Translations under genes and position numbers: made by a program
Notes under the pieces: model-generated
What the model was told of the DNA's origin: nothing
Databases searched by the model: none
The model's input: only the letters and a program-made list of their open reading frames with translations
Assembly: GCA_019414205.1 (NCBI GenBank)
Contig: DXML01000009.1
Span: 62,001-126,000, forward strand
Direction: 5' to 3'
Length of the DNA stretch: 64,000 bases
Source of the DNA: Collinsella sp.
Lineage (GTDB): Bacteria; Actinomycetota; Coriobacteriia; Coriobacteriales; Coriobacteriaceae
Shown: in pieces, positions 32,701 through 38,983 of the stretch
Numbering within the stretch: position 1 is the first letter of the stretch
Layout: each line of letters begins with the position of its first letter

Positions 32701-33126
32701 GACGCGAACGCGGATGATGCCCTCAACGCGCTTTTCGCCGCCGCAGTCGAGGCACGTGCCAAGGTCGCGCCAGCCAAGGCCATCCTGGACGAGAAGCAGG
32801 ATGCGGTGGACGGGCTCCAGCCCGGCTATGATGCGGCACTCGCCGCCTACGAGCAGGCGAAGTTCGACCGCATCGCAGCGGAGCAGGAGCTTTCCGATGA
32901 GATCGCACGACAGGAGGCGGAGGAGGCCGCAAAGCAGCAGGCCGCAAAGCAGGGGGCGGCATACAGCCCGAAGCATCTCGCCGGCACGGAGACCGCCCAG
33001 CCCGGCAGCCTCGCCCGGACCGGCGACCGCGCGGGGCTCATCGGCGAGACGTTCGCCATCGGCGGTACCGTCCTCGTGGCAGCCGGCGTCTTCCTTGATC
33101 AAAAGAAGCGCCGCGAGCAGATGTAA
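29761..33126 (+). CDS. Giant coiled-coil surface protein with CAP domain
   Basis: 1121 residues. A basic N terminus and hydrophobic stretch (about 22-50, ending Ala-Phe-Ala) form a signal peptide. Residues about 85-450 and 680-1060 are Ala/Asp/Lys heptad repeats, M-protein-like coiled coils with near-identical DNA repeats. Residues about 498-655 are a CAP/SCP domain (Asn-Glu-Tyr-Arg-Lys-Ser, Phe-Gly-His-Ser, Ser-Glu-Asn-Leu-Ala, Gly-His-Tyr-Leu). The end carries a sortase-like Leu-Ala-Arg-Thr-Gly, a membrane span and Lys-Lys-Arg-Arg. The CAP part has a lower GC content than its flanks, which suggests domain shuffling. It is probably a wall-anchored adhesin. Its promoter dyad is shared with the XRE repressor. 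Confidence 0.8.
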   Translation: MTQGKHFAAGGDHFAALPNKKIHTPKGIARLTVTAATMAAMTGSSLISPFTAFAQTGDGTTQHPAVMSPIAAHAGAASGTGAKSAAQTIADLQKAVDEAKAKEDAAKASYDEAAGPYNEAASARDQAKASYDSAVSAGTAADRAAMDEYARQVAEGKDAADAAGKDLEQAKAGLADAKADASEKDEAYQSALKAAQDAQDALDKAKADAVSATPEAIRAAEQAVRDAQAAVSRAQAELDNANATLADAQSKLVAAQSAKNSADAVLAAAQQNKDAADAKAAAASAAYEKAKADLAAAEAGASGPEYEAAKQKVADAEAALAAARAVQSQCESELEQARSVAATAQTELNDAQASLSAKQQAAADAASGVNDAQDALDAANADLDAAKQANADAVAKLDAAKQAVRDAESAKAAADEELANAKTAKDTADAAVTAAQQKVDEAQAKLDSADAQLKQGAIGFFRAMGADSAIEIIQNCTYKDYTEVGNSLDATSLDNMLAAIPYMKSINEYRKSVGLPELQVTYKLIAAAIANANYSDVKFGHSMQFDTSENLAWNYGTDPKPQWVDQEKAFFDQAVKELYGVTGLIGKDAVDFYKSHSGIESYVNQHFKVAGYPATVGHYLHVISPEIGYMGMAVCSKGTMNGWKTDSFDTANLGWAGSGWNMNPMSVDEYEQKLTSYIDGLKNAKSALDAAKADLASEKQAATDAVETVQQKQVAADSAQAGIDAAKQGVADAQRAVDAAKADLAAKQQGVTDARAGLDAAKSDLDAANAAVVTAKSTVQQKQVAFDAANAAVTTAQSKLDSAKADTEAKQQDVMDANADLAKFFQDVADAKKVLDTAKSVHDAAAADQAEKATVLAAAKQKADATARALADAQRAVDAARADTGVAADKLTGSQTDLEDAQSNLDILTGLAAKLAEAQQREQDAAKAVNDTKVELDAAKANAIAAESLVSAAEQAKAQADAKLAKLNSIDADAALASGHDANADDALNALFAAAVEARAKVAPAKAILDEKQDAVDGLQPGYDAALAAYEQAKFDRIAAEQELSDEIARQEAEEAAKQQAAKQGAAYSPKHLAGTETAQPGSLARTGDRAGLIGETFAIGGTVLVAAGVFLDQKKRREQM

Positions 33127-33133
33127 AAGCGAG

Positions 33134-33169
33134 CCGGGCGTTGGATATCGACTAGTGTCCAACGCCCGG
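33134..33169 (+). terminator. Terminator after the surface protein gene
   Basis: A perfect 12-bp stem (CCGGGCGTTGGA at 33134-33145 with TCCAACGCCCGG at 33158-33169) followed by TTT. It lies 8 bases after the stop. Confidence 0.8.
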
Positions 33170-33191
33170 TTTCATGGACAGGGAGATCGGT

Positions 33192-33845
33192 GTGAGAACA
33201 AAGGCTATTATCGTTGCGCTTCTGGTGTGCCTTTCGGCACCTCAACTTGGATGTGCCAGCGTTGCAAAGCAAGGAAGCGGCTCTACGGAAAGGGCCGCCA
33301 CGGCGGTAAAGAATAAAGACAAAAAGAAGCCAAGCGAAGAAAAGGCGGCGCAAACCTCTGGAGCCAAGACCGAGGAGAAGAAAGAATCCGACGGCAAGGA
33401 CCAGAAGTCCGATGACTCCAAGAAGGAGGATAACAAGTCTTCCGATTCCTCGAAGTCGGACAGCAAGGGCGCTTCCTCCCAGTCCAAGCAGAATTCCGGC
33501 AATTCGCAGGGCTCTGGCAGCAATAATTCCTCTTCCAACGGCGGCAGCCAGAAGAAGTGGGTTGCCGAGCAGGGCCACTGGGAGACCGACTACAGCCAGG
33601 TCTGGGTACCGAACGTGGTATACACGCGTCATCCTCGTTTCTGGGTCAATCATGGTGGTACTATGGTAGGGCCCTTCGATTCATCCGATGCAGCCTACGC
33701 TTGGATTATTAACGATGGCGAAAACGGCGGTATCGGTGGATCCGTTGTAGATGATTCGTATACCACCTCTGAGGACCAGGGACATTATGAACAGCAGGCT
33801 ACGGGACAGCATTGGGTTGTCGACGTCGCCGGTCACTGGGAGTAA
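33192..33845 (+). CDS. Secreted lipoprotein with Trp-rich end
   Basis: From GTG 33192 (GGGAG site 7 bases upstream; ATG 33174 is an alternative) the product has 217 residues. The start is a lipoprotein signal: Arg-Thr-Lys, a hydrophobic core and lipobox Gln-Leu-Gly-Cys. A long Lys/Ser/Asp/Gln-rich linker (about 28-120) crosses the wall. The folded end has two related Gly-His-Trp/Tyr-Glu motifs plus one at the end (Gly-His-Trp-Glu) and a Val-Trp-Val-Pro segment. Function unknown; I recall similar Trp/His repeat lipoproteins in Coriobacteriia. Confidence 0.65.
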   Translation: MRTKAIIVALLVCLSAPQLGCASVAKQGSGSTERAATAVKNKDKKKPSEEKAAQTSGAKTEEKKESDGKDQKSDDSKKEDNKSSDSSKSDSKGASSQSKQNSGNSQGSGSNNSSSNGGSQKKWVAEQGHWETDYSQVWVPNVVYTRHPRFWVNHGGTMVGPFDSSDAAYAWIINDGENGGIGGSVVDDSYTTSEDQGHYEQQATGQHWVVDVAGHWE

Positions 33846-33896
33846 TGGACATTCGTTCCCCTTCTCTTACATTCGGTAAATGTTTATTTATTTGTG

Positions 33897-33921
33897 GGCG
33901 GCCGGTTCGGCCGCCTTTTTT
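33897..33921 (+). terminator. Intrinsic terminator after the lipoprotein gene
   Basis: GGCGGCCG (33897-33904), loop GTT, CGGCCGCC (33908-33915), then six T (33916-33921). From 33922 to about 34280 I see no supported gene or signal; this stretch is mixed-GC non-coding DNA, perhaps degraded. Confidence 0.85.
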
Positions 33922-34287
33922 AGACGCCCAGTCTGGGAGCAAACGATAGGAAAGCAATCAAACGAGAGGCCGTTCCAAAAGAATCCGGCGGTGCCGGATG
34001 CTTCGGGCAAAACCTTCCGCAAATCGGTAAGGTCTTCCATCAACTTGTTCCAGCCCTCGCCCGGAGTCCGCTGCGCGGTAATGCAAACACTCGGCATCCC
34101 TAGCATTCGCATTACCGCTCCGCTCTCGCTACAGCGAATCTCTAACACTCAGCATCCTTCGCGTTAAAAAATCGCTTCCGCTCACGGTCTTCACTTTTCG
34201 TTTCGACGACGCGAGGCACCTCGCTTGAAATGAGGCCTCTCATTCCACGTCTACACTGAGTTTCGCCCAATCCCCGTTCCGGAGATT

Positions 34288-34429
34288 GCAAGATGTACGT
34301 ATATCATGATAACCGGGCCCGTAGTCCCTGTTATCATGATTTACAAATCTTGCTTTTCTCCTGTCACGGAGAAAAGGGAAAGAGTGAACTGCAGCACGCT
34401 ATTTGCGTGTTGGTTTCACTCTTTCTAAA
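34288..34429 (+). other. Cluster of inverted repeats, candidate transfer origin (oriT)
   Basis: Three dyads in a row directly upstream of the MobC-like gene. First is TCATGATAAC/GTTATCATGA (34304-34313 with 34330-34339), nested in an imperfect outer repeat (GCAAGATGTA with TTTACAAATCTTGC). Next is CTTTTCTCC/GGAGAAAAG (about 34352-34376). Last is AAAGAGTGAA with TTCACTCTTT (about 34379-34429), whose inside has a CAGCACGC/GCGTGTTG hairpin. oriT regions often look like this and sit next to mobC. The last dyad could also be a terminator. No nick-site sequence was recognised. Confidence 0.4.
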
Positions 34430-34518
34430 AAATTAGGCAACCATAGCAAGGGGTGACGGATGCCAATCCTCAGTTTCTTGCTTACTTTTCCGGAGGCCAC
34501 TCTGGAGAAAGTAGAAAA

Positions 34519-35172
34519 ATGGCACGAAATGAATTCGTAAAGGCTCGCGTTTCTCGGGAAGAGAAAGAGATCTATCAACAACTTTGCGAACAAGCCGGCT
34601 GTACGGAAGCTGAGTTGATTCGATCCGTACTGATTCATCGGGAAATCTCACTTGATGATCTCGATGACGAAATGCAAGTTCTCGATCGGAAGAAAAAGGC
34701 CCTCCATAAGCAACAGGAGGATTACAGGAGAGCGCAGGCATCGCGTGAAACCGATGAACGTGGCGAGCCGATTTCTGAAAAAAGGTGTATTCCGTTCCAA
34801 GTAATGCTCACTGCTCCAGAAAAAAAGGCAATTGGGCAACGTGCGGAGGCTCTTGGCATTTCTGCAAGCGAACTGGTTCGCCGCAGCGCAATTTATGGAA
34901 AGATCGAATCATTCAATTTTGATATCGCGGAAGTTGAAAAACTCCATCACGAGTTATTGAAGGAAGGAACGAATCTCAATCAGCTGATGTTTTTTGTGAA
35001 CGCCCAAGGGCTTCCCGCGTACAACGAGAAAGCTGTTTTCCGAACGCTTGAAAAGGTTTATCAAAATGCTCGAAAGGTTGACCGGTTCATCGAGGAATTA
35101 GAGAAGCGTTATCACGTCGACTATATTCCAAGCGATTATTTGGCAGATGGACCTGACAACAGAAATCTTTAA
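34519..35172 (+). CDS. MobC-like relaxosome protein with two tandem domains
   Basis: 217 residues from ATG 34519 (a GGAGAAAG site lies upstream; GTG 34453 is in frame but lacks one). Two similar blocks, Lys-Ala-Arg-Val-Ser-Arg-Glu-Glu-Lys with Leu-Ile-Arg-Ser-Val and Gln-Val-Met-Leu-Thr-Ala-Pro-Glu-Lys-Lys with Leu-Val-Arg-Arg-Ser, look like a duplicated ribbon-helix-helix-like MobC N-terminal domain. The C-terminal part (Leu-Asn-Gln-Leu, then helices) is the usual MobC end. MobC helps a relaxase open the transfer origin. No relaxase gene is seen in the window. Confidence 0.65.
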   Translation: MARNEFVKARVSREEKEIYQQLCEQAGCTEAELIRSVLIHREISLDDLDDEMQVLDRKKKALHKQQEDYRRAQASRETDERGEPISEKRCIPFQVMLTAPEKKAIGQRAEALGISASELVRRSAIYGKIESFNFDIAEVEKLHHELLKEGTNLNQLMFFVNAQGLPAYNEKAVFRTLEKVYQNARKVDRFIEELEKRYHVDYIPSDYLADGPDNRNL

Positions 35173-35320
35173 GTCGGAACACAGCTGGATCAGTTTTGCA
35201 ATTGAGTGCAATTACTCGTTTAGCTATTTCTGATATTTCATAAAACGGCTTTCGGAAAAGGAAGGAAATGATTTTATATATCTGAGGACGTTCAGCTATA
35301 ACTACTCCGCAAAATCGAAA

Positions 35321-35381
35321 AGGGTCGACCCGAAGTGTCTGGCCGGACGCCAATTGTCCGGGAACTGCTTGATTCGACCCT
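35321..35381. repeat. Structured repeat, copy 1
   Basis: A 37-bp core (35331-35367) is identical to 40660-40696. Outer arms AGGGTCGA (35321-35328) and TCGACCCT (35374-35381) and inner arms CCGGAC/GTCCGG fold into a long hairpin. T-rich sequence on both sides makes it look like a bidirectional terminator. The other copy is 5.3 kb away, so the two copies flank a gene cassette. Confidence 0.65.
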
Positions 35382-35387
35382 CTTTTA

Positions 35388-35560
35388 CTTTATTCGATGG
35401 CCATGAGGAAGGCTAGTACTCCTTGACTGGGTGCTCGTTGCCGAAACCACCGTCGATGTCGAAGGGGCACAGTGAAACGTCCCAAGAATCAGCTGTTACG
35501 ATAAAAACAAGGGGGTAACTCCGCGGACACGGCCTAGCGCGCTGCCATCCAGTGCCGATT
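35388..35560 (-). pseudogene. Decayed 3' end of an unknown gene
   Basis: On the - strand the frame reads Val-Thr-Ala-Asp-Ser-Trp-Asp-Val-Ser-Leu, then Cys-Pro-Phe-Asp-Ile-Asp-Gly-Gly-Phe-Gly, then Lys-Glu-Tyr and TAG at 35415-35413. One base of shift would continue it Leu-Ala-Phe-Leu-Met-Ala-Ile-Glu to a TAA just before the structured repeat. It looks like the worn tail of a real gene with a frameshift. No full gene remains between 35173 and 35676. Confidence 0.35.
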
Positions 35561-35676
35561 CTGCCATACTCGCAATTCGGCGAGGATGAGGAGTATGAAT
35601 TGATCGGGGCTTATAGGACAACACCAAAACCGGCATCGACGGCTCCATGGACGATTCGGATTCTAAATAGGTCCTG

Positions 35677-36123
35677 TTAGTTGAGCTGCTTCTTTGTCGG
35701 ATTCGTATGCGAAACCGCTATACCTGTGGCAATTGCCATGAGGCAGCTTGCGACGAGTCCGTACACATACTTCAAAATGTTTGTTGCGGTCAGGGCGATA
35801 ATTAACACTGTCGTAACTTGCAGGATTATCTTTATGACAAAGAGATTGATTCCTTGTTTCGCCGAAGTCGCTGAATGAGTCTGGCTTCGTTGATTCAGGT
35901 TGAAGCAGACAACAAAAGTGACCAGTTCGATTGATAAGGGGCCGACTACATAGAAAAAGATTGCGTCAATGAAGCCTATGGTGTTGTAAGTTATTTCGCC
36001 GGAAAACACTGCGTATAAAACATATCCAAATTTTGGGTGATTCACGTATGAGTAGGAGAAGACCAAGAGCGTTACCAGTGCTACTGCCATAAGTACATTC
36101 AAGACGATTCTTCTACCGCTCAT
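35677..36123 (-). CDS. Multi-span membrane protein, possible immunity protein
   Basis: A 148-residue protein with about four hydrophobic spans (roughly 8-25, 47-70, 92-115 and 120-138). It is AT-rich compared with the chromosome, which suggests transfer. It is divergent from the two small secreted proteins that follow, with a 74-bp gap containing both starts. The arrangement (small exported proteins beside a membrane protein) is like a bacteriocin and its immunity protein, but no sequence signature supports this. Confidence 0.5.
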   Translation of the reverse strand: MSGRRIVLNVLMAVALVTLLVFSYSYVNHPKFGYVLYAVFSGEITYNTIGFIDAIFFYVVGPLSIELVTFVVCFNLNQRSQTHSATSAKQGINLFVIKIILQVTTVLIIALTATNILKYVYGLVASCLMAIATGIAVSHTNPTKKQLN

Positions 36124-36197
36124 CGGCCACTCCTTTCAAGTGCTGATACAAATATATTAATATAATAACAGTTTTATCCAATAGGATTGGAGGAGTC

Positions 36198-36596
36198 ATG
36201 GCAGTAAAATCCGTTATTCGTAAGTTAATGTTATTATCAGCATCAACTGTCCTTTTATCAGCTTTTTTGGCTGCGACTCCATCTTTTGGTTTGACAGTAA
36301 ATCACGATGTGTCTATCACCGCGTCTTACGCAGAAGTTTCGTTGTTTGATGAAATCTCTATAGCAAGGCGTGCCATGCAAGAAGACGTCCTTGATACGTA
36401 TTATTCGTTCTATTGTTTTAATAACGTTGCGCATAATATTCCCTTAAAGGATCCAACTTATAAGCGACTAACTTTCAAGAATAGCTACAGCCGTATTTAT
36501 CCGGATACATGTCGAACAAGTTTTGTTAATACTTGTCTCACATGCAAGGGTGACGGGCTTATGAAAGTATTTCAGTGCAACTATCAAACGCGTTGA
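36198..36596 (+). CDS. Small secreted protein 1
   Basis: 132 residues with a clear signal peptide (basic start, hydrophobic 9-27, Ala-Thr-Pro-Ser-Phe-Gly). The mature part has six Cys and ends with Gln-Cys-Asn-Tyr-Gln-Thr-Arg. It shares Asn-Ser-Tyr-Ser and the Cys-Asn-Tyr-Gln ending with the next gene, so the two are distant paralogues. AT-rich. The ribosome binding site is ggagg. Unknown function. Confidence 0.6.
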   Translation: MAVKSVIRKLMLLSASTVLLSAFLAATPSFGLTVNHDVSITASYAEVSLFDEISIARRAMQEDVLDTYYSFYCFNNVAHNIPLKDPTYKRLTFKNSYSRIYPDTCRTSFVNTCLTCKGDGLMKVFQCNYQTR

Positions 36597-36616
36597 TTCG
36601 ATTGTGGGTGGCTTAT

Positions 36617-37036
36617 ATGCACAGCATGAAGTTCAAAGCAATTCTAGGTTCTTTCTTCCTTTTTGTTTGTTTGTGTTTTCCGACTGCTGGCTTTGCGGAC
36701 GGGATTGTCTGCAATATGAGAAACGATGTTCAGCCGGTTGCTTCTCTATCTAATGATCTTCTATATGTTTCCAGCTCCACTGTTCGCCGTGCAAACAGCG
36801 AAAGGGTCTTGAATGTATATTGGACCTTTACGGGACTATTGAATGGTCGTGCAGTAAAAGATCGAATTGTATATAGGGATTACAAGTCGCTATCTTTTCC
36901 TAATTCCTATAGTACTCTAGCGCCAACTTGGGTTAATACTCGCGCTACCGGTTCTAGCGGTGAATATTTTTCTCAGGTTCAAGCTATTGGGGTTGGATCC
37001 GTAGAAACATGGCGTTGCAACTATCAAATTAGATAA
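36617..37036 (+). CDS. Small secreted protein 2, paralogue of the first
   Basis: 139 residues from ATG 36617 (a GGTGG site lies upstream; ATG 36626 is in frame). Signal peptide at about 8-28 ending Ala-Gly-Phe-Ala-Asp. The mature part shares with the previous protein a Tyr-Lys-x-Leu-x-Phe segment, Asn-Ser-Tyr-Ser and the ending Arg-Cys-Asn-Tyr-Gln-Ile-Arg. It starts 20 bases after the first gene and is followed by a terminator. Possibly two parts of a secreted complex. Confidence 0.6.
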   Translation: MHSMKFKAILGSFFLFVCLCFPTAGFADGIVCNMRNDVQPVASLSNDLLYVSSSTVRRANSERVLNVYWTFTGLLNGRAVKDRIVYRDYKSLSFPNSYSTLAPTWVNTRATGSSGEYFSQVQAIGVGSVETWRCNYQIR

Positions 37037-37077
37037 TTTGATAAAACGTCACACCTAAAATAGATGCACTTTCGCTG

Positions 37078-37107
37078 GAGGGTCGCTGTTTGGCGGCCCT
37101 CTTTTTT
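37078..37107 (+). terminator. Intrinsic terminator after secreted protein 2
   Basis: GAGGGTCGC (37078-37086) pairs with GCGGCCCTC (37093-37101) with one G-T pair, then six T. Confidence 0.8.
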
Positions 37108-37133
37108 GCACATGCGCGGTGGGATGGTAATAT
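37106..37133 (+). promoter_or_regulatory. Promoter of the small-toxin-like transcript
   Basis: TTGCAC (37106-37111), 16 bases, TAATAT (37128-37133). The message would start near 37140, about 86 bases before the small hydrophobic frame. Confidence 0.5.
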
Positions 37134-37225
37134 CGGGCGGGAGTCAGCCGCTCTGATAGAATCGTCCTTGCTGTCGGCAGCCCTCGTGCCGGGCAGAGCC
37201 CTCCATTCGATGGGAGGTGATGCCC

Positions 37226-37351
37226 ATGACCGATTTCACCGAGCTCGTGAAGCTCCTGACCGCTATGGTCTCGCTCCTCACGGCCCTTGTCGGCCTTTCC
37301 AAGGCACTCAAGCAGGGCTCGAAGCCCAAAAAGAAAGGCCACCGTCGCTAA
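37226..37351 (+). CDS. Type-I-toxin-like hydrophobic peptide, 41 residues
   Basis: ATG 37226 follows a GGGAGG site 8 bases upstream. The product has an acidic start, one hydrophobic span of about 18 residues (Leu-Val-Lys-Leu-Leu-Thr-Ala-Met to Gly-Leu-Ser) and a strongly basic end (Lys-Pro-Lys-Lys-Lys-Gly-His-Arg-Arg). This is the look of type I toxins and holin-like toxins. The 10-base word GGGCAGAGCC (37191-37200) upstream is the exact complement of GGCTCTGCCC (37379-37388) downstream, which would close the mRNA into a ring as in several type I toxin mRNAs. No antisense promoter was proved. Confidence 0.45.
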   Translation: MTDFTELVKLLTAMVSLLTALVGLSKALKQGSKPKKKGHRR

Positions 37352-37536
37352 CACGATGACCTAACTCTATTAAGCAACGGCTCTGCCCAGCTCACTACAA
37401 CTTGGGTTGCCGTCGGCACCATTCTACCCTCCTGACGAGGAATTCGTCCATATTTCAAAAATCAAATCCTGTTCGCGCGTGGGCGCGTGGGCGTAAACTT
37501 TTAGTTGGGCAAACCCGACAGATTGGAGCTTGAAAC

Positions 37537-37602
37537 ATGAGGGATATGCACCTCATGTCGCTCATAAAACGTCTCCTGACCTCGAAGGAGAACGTTTTTT
37601 AG
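37537..37602 (+). CDS. Leader peptide with overlapping terminator (attenuator)
   Basis: A 21-residue frame from ATG 37537 with a GGAG site 8 bases upstream. Two hairpins overlap it: CATGAGG (37536-37542) with CCTCATG (37551-37557), which covers the start codon, and a terminator with arms at 37566-37576 and 37587-37598 followed by T, which covers the stop. Such a leader can couple ribosome stalling to read-through of the terminator into the phosphoesterase operon that starts 20 bases later. Confidence 0.5.
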   Translation: MRDMHLMSLIKRLLTSKENVF

Positions 37603-37622
37603 CGACAGAAGGAGACATAAAT

Positions 37623-38261
37623 ATGATCTGGTTTACCAGCGACACCCACTTCGGGCATGAGAACGTGCTGAAGTTCACCGACCGCCCGTGGGAGACGATT
37701 TGGCAGATGAACGACGCCATCGTCGACAGCATCAACGGCAGGGTTGCCGTGGACGACGAGCTCTACATCCTGGGGGATTTCTCATTCAAGATGACCGCCC
37801 AGGACGCCTATGCCCTGCGCAAGCGGATCGCCTGCAGACGCATCCACCTCGTCCCGGGAAACCACGACAAGGACTGGACCCAGCCGGCGGTCGCTGGCGC
37901 CTTCACTGTGGAGCCGCCGATCTGCGTGCTCAAGATCGACGGGCAGAAGATCGTCCTGTGCCATTACCCCATGGCCGACTGGCAGGGCATGAGCCATGGA
38001 TCGTGGCACCTCCACGGACACATCCACAGCAGCGGCGGCGCGTACAACGAGTTCAACCGCAAGCAGGGCCTTCTGCGCTACGACGTCGGTTGCGATGCCA
38101 ACGGGCACTCCCCGGTGAGTCTCGACGAGCTGAGGGAATGGTTCGCCGGAGTCGACGAGCCGTGCGACCGGGTGAAATGGCCCTGGTGGGTCAACGAGAC
38201 CGGCGACAGGCAGGTCGAGCGCGAGCTGGCGGCGTACAAGAGGGAAGAGGCGATCCGATGA
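37623..38261 (+). CDS. Metallophosphoesterase 1 (calcineurin-like)
   Basis: 212 residues from ATG 37623 (aaggaga site). It has all core metal-binding motifs: Asp-Thr-His-Phe-Gly-His (7-12), Gly-Asp-Phe-Ser (about 51-54), Gly-Asn-His-Asp (about 80-83), a Cys-His-Tyr-Pro block and Gly-His-Ile-His. The fold holds two metal ions and hydrolyses phosphoesters, including nucleotides and DNA or RNA. It is the first of three overlapping phosphoesterase genes. Substrate unknown. Confidence 0.8.
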   Translation: MIWFTSDTHFGHENVLKFTDRPWETIWQMNDAIVDSINGRVAVDDELYILGDFSFKMTAQDAYALRKRIACRRIHLVPGNHDKDWTQPAVAGAFTVEPPICVLKIDGQKIVLCHYPMADWQGMSHGSWHLHGHIHSSGGAYNEFNRKQGLLRYDVGCDANGHSPVSLDELREWFAGVDEPCDRVKWPWWVNETGDRQVERELAAYKREEAIR

Positions 38262-38983
38262 CGGTCTATGTGACGGGCGACATCCACAGTGGGCTCGACA
38301 TGCAAAAGCTCCGCGACTGGGAGCTCGGGGATGGCCTGACGAGCGAAGACTATCTGCTTGTCGCCGGCGACTTTGGCTTTCCGTGGGACTTTTCTGCCGA
38401 GGAATGCGCCGACATCGCTTGGCTGGAGTCGCGCCCCTACACGGTACTGTTCGTCGACGGCAACCACGAGCGCTTCGATCACTGGGAGGAGCGCCCCATG
38501 GAGCCGTGGCATGGCGGGCTGACGCAGCGCCTGTCGGACACCTCGCCCATTCGGCGCCTGACGCGCGGCGAGGTCTTTGAGCTCGACGGTTCGACAATCT
38601 TCACCATGGGCGGTGCCACGAGCGTGGACAGGGAATACCGCGTGCCGTATTCCAGTTGGTGGCCTCAGGAGCTCCCGGATGAGTGCGAATTCGATGCCGC
38701 GCGGGCAAAGCTCGACGAGGTCGGCTGGAAGGTCGACTGCGTCATCACCCATACCTGCGCCACGCGTATGCTCTCGCCGACGCTCTACCCGGACCCAGGC
38801 TGGGAACGCCCTGATGTGGACCGGCTGACCGGATTCCTCGATGAGCTCGAGGACCGCCTGGACTATAAGCACTGGTATTACGGCCATTTTCACCGAGACG
38901 GCAACCCGGACGAACGGCACACGGTGCTGTATGACCGAATCGTGAGACTCGGGGACAAACTCCTGCCGTGGGGTGCGTACTGA
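38258..38983 (+). CDS. Metallophosphoesterase 2 (calcineurin-like)
   Basis: 241 residues; ATG overlaps the previous stop. Motifs: Gly-Asp-Ile-His (7-10), Ala-Gly-Asp-Phe-Gly (36-40), Gly-Asn-His-Glu-Arg-Phe (about 69-74), a Thr-His-Thr block and Tyr-Gly-His-Phe-His near the end. It differs from protein 1 in overall look but is clearly close to protein 3 (both begin Met-Thr-Val-Tyr-Val-Thr-Gly-Asp), so genes 2 and 3 arose by duplication. Confidence 0.8.
   Translation: MTVYVTGDIHSGLDMQKLRDWELGDGLTSEDYLLVAGDFGFPWDFSAEECADIAWLESRPYTVLFVDGNHERFDHWEERPMEPWHGGLTQRLSDTSPIRRLTRGEVFELDGSTIFTMGGATSVDREYRVPYSSWWPQELPDECEFDAARAKLDEVGWKVDCVITHTCATRMLSPTLYPDPGWERPDVDRLTGFLDELEDRLDYKHWYYGHFHRDGNPDERHTVLYDRIVRLGDKLLPWGAY

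Noticed and set aside
33888..34148. An 86-codon - strand frame after the lipoprotein gene
   Set aside because: Its end is made by the terminator hairpin at 33897-33915, and no ribosome binding site is seen. A decayed gene remains possible but is not supported.
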